A DNA stretch of 64,000 nt, taken from contig CAXIPT010000001.1 in NCBI GenBank assembly GCA_964030475.1, forward strand, positions 24,573,448 through 24,637,447, given 5' to 3'. Position numbers and translations under genes: made by a program. Source of the stretch: Tethya wilhelma (lineage: Eukaryota; Porifera; Demospongiae; Tethyida; Tethyidae). The stretch's first letter is position 1, and each line of letters opens with the position of its first letter. Below are positions 58,302 to 64,000 of the stretch, one piece after another. The notes beneath the pieces were generated by a model that saw only the letters and a list, made by a program, of their open reading frames with translations, did not search any database and was not told the DNA's origin.

Positions 58302-59376
58302 TGTCGGTGGCTTACAGTGAATTGTGTGTATCTGCCAAAGTTATTCTGTTAAACGCTGTGTGTCTCTCATTCTTTTTCTGTGTGTGGATGCTATTTTTGT
58401 ACACTCTGTGTTACCGTGTGTGGGCATGGCGGTGGAATGAGTGTACCTCACTTCCATTCATATTGTGTCAACAGAAGACAACACAGTTGCACAACAGAAT
58501 ACTGATTAGTCTGATATAAAAAATACTTCATCCAACACATCTTAGGTTTTATACCCACATATTGTCCATCAAAAGTTTACAGTTCATTGTCTTCTGAAGG
58601 GACACTATGCCTAGTAATGTAAGTATACACGGTGTAATGCACATGTTTTTTTTCCTCCTCCTGTTGTAGGAAGAAGAGTGGTTAAAATCAATCTGCTATC
58701 GTGTCAACTCATCAAGAAAGACATTACCATAATATTTATCGTTGCTGAAAAGTGACACCAACCTTTGATCTTTGATCACGTTTATAAAACTCACCACTCA
58801 AAACAATCTGTGCTTTTTTTAGCAGCACTCTAACACATCAAAGCCACACTTTGACTTATATAATTGCACACCTCGTGAAAATCTTTACAAGTGAGATCAT
58901 GAGTGAACAATAGCGACGACCTCTTCTGTTATATCCCAACCTCCCGAAACGGACGCAGCCAATGTCCAAGGTTCCATCCAGGTCCTCCTTCCCTCTCAAT
59001 CGCAGAGCGCAGTCAACCGCACCGGGGTGCAAAACACAGGGCAACATCTCGGCCAATCCTTCCAGCATCTTGGCCTGCGACTAGCGGTACGAGATTTATC
59101 CACTCAGCTCACACAACTCACTGGGATTCGCATCCAAGGAGATTCGCAGACAGAAAGTTGCTGCTAGCTCAGCTTTCGCAGACTGACCAAGACTACAGGG
59201 CTTCATCAACTCTGCCTGACTAATGCTTCTTTTGTGATCCAACCGACGTTTCAGAGGGATCACTGTTGTGACCACTTCACCTCCGACTTCAACGGCTACC
59301 AGTAAAACGTAAGTAAGGTCTCTGTATTGGGTAAGATTAGGTTGATTTGGCTAAAGCATAAGATTGTAAGACTTTG

Positions 59377-59381
<5 letters not shown>

Positions 59382-59435
<54 letters not shown>
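59382..59435. repeat. TC microsatellite ending at a gap base
   Basis: About 27 TC units, then 'n'. Confidence 0.9.
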
Positions 59436-60386
59436 NCTTTTGTAACAAAGTTGTCTATATTCTCAACTCTAGTTACTAATAATTTTGTGTCAATATATTT
59501 ATCCATTGTGAAAGTTAAGTACATTGTGCTATACTTAAAAGTATAGCTTGAAAGAGCTCTTAACTTGTATGTATTATATGCTAAGCTCTATGATAGCTAC
59601 TGTATCAGTTTTCAAATGTGTGGGCAACAAGTTTGAGCGTGGAAAAAAAAAAACCAAGCAAAATTTCTTGGTACCATTTTGTAGCTTTTAATTTGTCCTT
59701 GTAGTATTGTATGGCAAACCACTGTCCTTGTCTTTCCTAAGAAGACTACACACCACTTCTAAGAATACCTGCATTGATGTGTGGGGATAGCTATATGAGA
59801 TAGAGGTTGTGTGGGTGGGTGTTAATTTTTCCATGAAACGCATGATTTTGTGGAGTGTTCTATGGCCTTAATTTGATCGTGGCTCATGATAAGCAGATAT
59901 TTATACATGGTCCAACTTTACCTGTTATAAAAGAGTGGTCCAACTTTACCTGTTATAAAAGAGACTATGAGGGCATTACATAATATTATGAATGCAAATG
60001 TGCATGTGCTTTGAGCATTCTTACAAGGTGGTTAATTTGAATTCCTATCCCTATCCTAATGTTGCCATGGAGACTATAGTAATTATGTTAGTGTGTGGTC
60101 AATTCTGCCTTATCTGAGGATACAGCTTTGTCTTTGCTGAGGTAAATCTATTGTGCCATTGTTTACATGTGTACAATATGTATATGTGTTTGTGTTAGTG
60201 TTGAGCAAGCTTTTTATCATGCAAGACATTTTCCTGCAAGCTGACAAATTTTCTTCCGTTGCGATACATTATGCATGGTATGCTGGTACACTTATGCAAA
60301 GTACATTTGGAAGCAAGTAATTAATGAGGTGGTTGATTGACGTAAGGCAATAAAAGCCATTGCAATATAATAATATTGGTAATTTT

Positions 60387-60436
<50 letters not shown>

Positions 60437-61344
60437 TTGTGCATGGTCGAAGCAAGTTGCAATAGTTTTCGTAAGTTACTATTACACTTGGAGACAGCAA
60501 GCTGTTTCTTAGTTATTCTTTCCTCTGCGACAATTGTCTGTCAATCTTGTTCCAGTCCTGATACCAGACAAATCTCTGCACAGGCAGCACACTCCGAGTG
60601 TATGTGCTTGTACGAGTGAGTGGAACTCAATTGCACATACCTTTCTACAATAAACAACAGTAAATTATGTCATGCAGTCATCTACATTCTCACTGTATAT
60701 GTGTATATTGTAGAGTATTTATTTTAGTGTTCCGATGAATGTAATATAAATTAGCCGGTTGCTCCAATCTCCACTGAACTATGCTGCTTTGTGCAAATAC
60801 GAAAATTGGTGACGGCACGTGTCTGGAGATTTAATATAATGAACGTTATTCTATTACACTACCGCGCTTTCATTGACCAAGAATTTTAGCAAGTCTTTAA
60901 AGTTTGGACTTAAAGTTTGTGAAAGTTTCTCCTTCGAAGGATGATCTTAAGTTCCTATTCTCCTTTCATGTTGCATTCTAAACTTCATTTGAGGTGACCG
61001 ATATCATACTGCAATGTATCTACAGTACATCTTTGCTGGAAGTCTTTCTAAAAATGTAATTTTTGTCGATAGCGCAAAATGAAATTTTAGTACTTTTCAC
61101 AATATTTTAGCACATGTATACATGTGTATTTACACTAAGGAAGGTTCCAGACCAAAGCGTTTTGATAAATTTTAAAGACCGCATCTACACTGCAAAGAGT
61201 TCGGTAACAGTCAACATGCCTGTATCTAGCTCAATGTGAATACTACCTCAACTCGGTGTACGTGTATCCACGTATTATGTCTTCTACATCAAATCTATTA
61301 AGGGTGTTCTGGGCTCTGAAAAAGGATTCTTTCAACAGAAGACG

Positions 61345-61398
61345 CTTCATCACGCTGTGTTACTTCATCACGCTGTGTTACTTCATCACGCTGTGTTA
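61345..61398. repeat. Minisatellite, three copies of an 18-base unit
   Basis: cttcatcacgctgtgtta repeated three times without change, followed by a partial fourth copy. Confidence 0.9.
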
Positions 61399-61780
61399 CT
61401 TCATTGTTGCATGATTTCCTGTCCGTTTGGAGGGGGGTTAGTGACCTTTCCTGTCATTATTAAATGCTTCTTTGATGTCTTTGTTTTGCAAAGGTTATGC
61501 ATACTCAGCAAAGAATGGATACAATCTCACAATCTCGTATTGTTTAGACAAGTAATTGTCATTATTGAATTAGACGAATGTATAGACTTCAGATAGGTTT
61601 AGTCTGAGGCCGCCTCCTCTTTGTGTGTTGTGACGTTGTGCTCGAGTTCCCCCAGCAACCGGAAGGGCCAGGCACTGGAATGTCATTACTAGAAACTCAA
61701 CTTCCAGCCACCAGCTTCCGGGAGGAATGGCTCTCTACACGTGTAGGCTATTTCAATGTTGGCAAACACCGGCCTGCAGC

Positions 61781-61790
61781 ATATATAAAC
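61781..61790 (+). promoter_or_regulatory. TATA box of the 62033 gene
   Basis: atatataaac in a locally GC-rich setting, about 250 bases before the first coding ATG; the region between would be 5' leader. Confidence 0.5.
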
Positions 61791-62032
61791 AAGCCTGTCT
61801 CTGTTTCAAGCTGGAAGTAACCTTCTTTAGTAGAAGCTAAAGACACTGTTCGAGCTCAAGTTGCAGCTCGTTTTGACCTGCTGCAACTCACAAATTTATT
61901 GAAGAAATATCAGTGAGACACAGTCACTCTCTCTCTCGTTCCTGCATTATATCACTAGCTAGAAATATATAGTCAAGCTCGTGGTATAATAAAGTCTTTC
62001 AGTTTGCAAGTTCAAACGTATCGTGATACCTG

Positions 62033-62223
62033 ATGCTTAGCGTAATGCAGTCTCCCCACGGGCCGGGCCTGCCTTATCCCTCGCCAGCGAGGACTCCAGC
62101 TTGTCTCTACGGTCCATACCAACCCCACTACCCGCCAAACTGCGTCGCAAGTCCCAGCATGCTGCCATCATCGATGAGGATCAAGACAGAGCAACCAGAC
62201 GTCTACCACACTTGCGTGACTGG
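62033..62223 (+). CDS. First coding exon of a probable transcription-factor gene
   Basis: Encodes 63 residues from MLSVMQSPHGPGLPYPSP to a donor in HTCVTG|GTAAAT. It is Pro/Tyr/Ser-rich (YGPYQPHYPPN), with MRIKTEQPD, a psi-K-x-E sumoylation-type motif common in the N-terminal regions of nuclear receptors and other DNA-binding regulators. No DNA-binding domain is in the window, so the family is not determined; the next exon must lie past 64000 or was not recognised. Codon use and GC content are clearly higher than the surroundings, supporting a real exon. Confidence 0.5.
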
Positions 62224-63030
62224 GTAAATTATAAGACATTTTTTTTTCAATAGCTCTAGGCTACTCTCTCTACACAATTAGTTACTTGGGCAACCATGTT
62301 GAAAGTTTTCTGTATATGTAGTATTTTTCATGGTGGAACCAGTAGTTTCCATGGATATTCAGGAAGTGTTGCCATTGGTGGCGGTCTGCTCAGCTGCAGC
62401 AGTACTTCCTAGTGTGTCCAATATGCTTGCACTTCGTACCTGTGAGTGTATCACTCTCTCACCTTGGTTGAGATTATGTAGGGGCAATTGTGCAAAACAA
62501 TAGTAGACTGATTGCATGCCTATTGTCTCAATTGCTGCAAGTCCATGCACGTGTTCCATTATGATGTGTGATAGTGAAATAAGTGCAGGTGATTCGAATG
62601 ACCGAATGTCCTAAATCACTGCTGTTAGCTTTTAATCTGTTTACTATTAAGTTATTGCATCTGTGTGATAGTGTCTGTCGTAATTTTTTGCATATTTTTA
62701 AATGATCTCTTCCAAAAACTGCATGCACCATTTGCTGTAAGTTCCTAAAAATCAATAACTCATTATTTGACACTTGACTCGTGTTTGGAATACACAGTGT
62801 ACACATATTTTATTCAATAGTGTTGCACTCAAACACGTCCTATATTGTACTAGCTCAAATCATCATCAGTTTTCTAATATCAAGAGGAGTAAGTTGCACA
62901 TTTTGCGAGCACTTTCAAATGTTTTGTGCCTTTGCTTTTGAGCTTACATTGGTGAAGTTGTACAACTGATAATCAGTACATTTTCAACTACATGTGCATG
63001 GGTGTGTGGCGTGTGTTTGCTCTAATGCCT

Positions 63031-63110
63031 GTGAGTTTCAGTAGCTCAGTGGTAAGAGCATTCAACTAGAATTTGAAATACTTGAATTCGAATCCCAGCT
63101 AGATCTCAAG
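63031..63110 (+). repeat. tRNA-like sequence, probably the head of a SINE
   Basis: Has an A-box (tagctcagtgg), a D-arm, a perfect anticodon stem (ttcaa/ttgaa around ctagaat) and a B-box (attcgaatccc), but the T stem does not pair. A tail like cccagctagatctcaagattttttt also occurs, diverged, near 3470. It is therefore more likely a tRNA-derived retroelement than a working tRNA. Confidence 0.6.
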
Positions 63111-63705
63111 ATTTTTTTCAATAAACTTTAATTGGTGTGTGTGTGTATGCTGTGTGTGTGTGCATGTAATGATCTGCTGTTTATAGACTATCTGCAAGTT
63201 TTAGTGTAAATGCATTGAAATGAAGATTTGTCCATGTACTGTACATGTTGAATGCATGTATAACGGTGTATTGTGTGTGCTGGTTCTAAATGATTTCCGT
63301 TTCTCTCTATATATAATTTATTTGGGTTTTTGCTAAGCCATTGTTTAGACTGTGTCTTTCTGCATGGGTACAACAAATCATTTGGTGATTTCAATATCTC
63401 TGGTATGTCTTAGAAATTGCTTGGCATCCGTCGTTGATTGCTAGCGGGAAGATAGAGTGACGTTCTTGGGATATGCTCAAAGTAGTAGTTTTTTTGTTGA
63501 TGCTAATTTTTACAGGATATGTAGACATTTTTGAATGTGTCTTGTCTAGATTTTTTGCGTGTGTGTTCAACGTTCTTGTGATATGCTGAAAATTGTAATT
63601 TTTTTGTCTATGCTACTTATAGTATGTGCATGCATTTTTTTAATGTACCATGTGTTGTAGATCTTTCGTGTGCATGTGAAGTTTTCTACTTTTGAACGTG
63701 CATTT

Positions 63706-63709
63706 GTGT

Positions 63710-63760
<51 letters not shown>
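63706..63760. repeat. GT microsatellite
   Basis: Long GT run, followed by a CA run at 63770. Confidence 0.9.
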
Positions 63761-63763
<3 letters not shown>

Positions 63764-64000
63764 CACACTTGCACACACACACTAGCCCTAATGGTCATTA
63801 AGCCAATCAACCCCATCCCATCAGCAGCTTCTGTAAATGTCCATTTCGTAACAAGTTAATCATTTTTGATGTAGAGTATTCATCCATCTCGCAATGTCCC
63901 ATGGTATGAGGTACCAGACATACCTTAAACATGTGTCTCATTTTAAAGTGCATTGTTTGCTGTGTGCATCCATTCTCAAATTTTGTTCCACGGTATAAAA

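Larger units (their letters stand above)
58303..61776. other. Right-flank non-coding stretch
   Basis: No gene supported. A more GC- and CpG-rich patch at about 58900-59310 ends in a possible donor (aaaacgtaagtaag) and could be a 5' exon or promoter. TC microsatellite 59382-59435 ending at an 'n'; tandem 28-base duplicate 59908-59963; TG run 60390-60430; 18-base minisatellite 61345-61398. Confidence 0.5.
62224..64000. other. Probable first intron of the 62033 gene
   Basis: No further exon recognised. Contains a tRNA-derived repeat at 63031-63110 and a GT microsatellite at about 63706-63760. Confidence 0.45.

Noticed and set aside
56331..58310. A separate SMC-like gene at the right end, independent of the left exon cluster
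   Set aside because: Splice phases and protein order run continuously through the exons at 45672-46035 into the left cluster, so one gene is the simpler reading.
58903..59223. 106-residue ORF in a GC-rich patch
   Set aside because: A second frame over the same bases is equally open and no domain is visible; the patch may be a 5' exon or promoter, but no frame can be chosen.
61345..61398. CRISPR-like array
   Set aside because: Units are head to tail without spacers; it is a minisatellite.
63031..63110. Functional tRNA gene
   Set aside because: The T stem does not pair, and the anticodon loop would imply a Ser tRNA without the long variable arm.

Overview
The window looks like a compact, AT-rich invertebrate genome. 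The gene content (an animal SMC2, Death-domain and filamin fusions, a secreted fibrinogen-like protein, large lineage-specific gene families) best fits a demosponge such as Amphimedon queenslandica. The species is an inference. Seven single 'n' positions mark assembly gaps or joins, and several coincide with broken or duplicated sequence.

The backbone of the window is one gene, condensin subunit SMC2, on the minus strand. Sixteen exons with fully consistent splice phases run from 58301 down to 387. They encode about 690 residues: the late first coiled-coil arm, the hinge (its glycine-rich end at about 4100) and the start of the returning arm. Most introns are short, but three are not. The 2.1 kb intron (465-2599) holds an intronless secreted fibrinogen-like gene on the opposite strand. 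The 39.4 kb intron (6306-45671) holds a dense two-strand array. The 10.4 kb intron (46036-56405) holds three genes for secreted cysteine-rich repeat proteins plus relics of a fourth. The two exons at 45672-46035 separate the two arrays and show that SMC2 really crosses them.

The 39 kb array contains about 14 members of a family I do not recognise by name, here called the HNC family. Each has an N-terminal helical region, a core like [17 protein letters not shown]...SSLVIP carrying a His, then about 100 residues later RNCQHFVxDALKALG carrying a Cys, a conserved YLLxxYFxFH segment, and a C-terminal WxCx4C motif. The His-then-NC order resembles the circularly permuted papain fold of LRAT/PPPDE-type enzymes. 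Most members are single-exon. Many have an intact His/Cys pair, but at least six domains have lost one or both residues. Two genes are two-domain proteins (intact domain plus His-less domain). One is an eight-exon, about 1315-residue fusion: novel N-terminus, Death domain, coiled coil, three filamin-like repeats and a dead HNC domain. A CARD-like gene also sits in the array. Sequences matching the kappa-B consensus GGGRNNYYCC lie just upstream of several members. Together this suggests an innate-immune or inflammation-related cluster, which is inference.

The right flank (58.3-64 kb) has no recognisable SMC2 head exons. It contains simple repeats, a TATA box with the first coding exon of a probable transcription-factor gene (62033-62223), and a tRNA-derived repeat at 63.0 kb.
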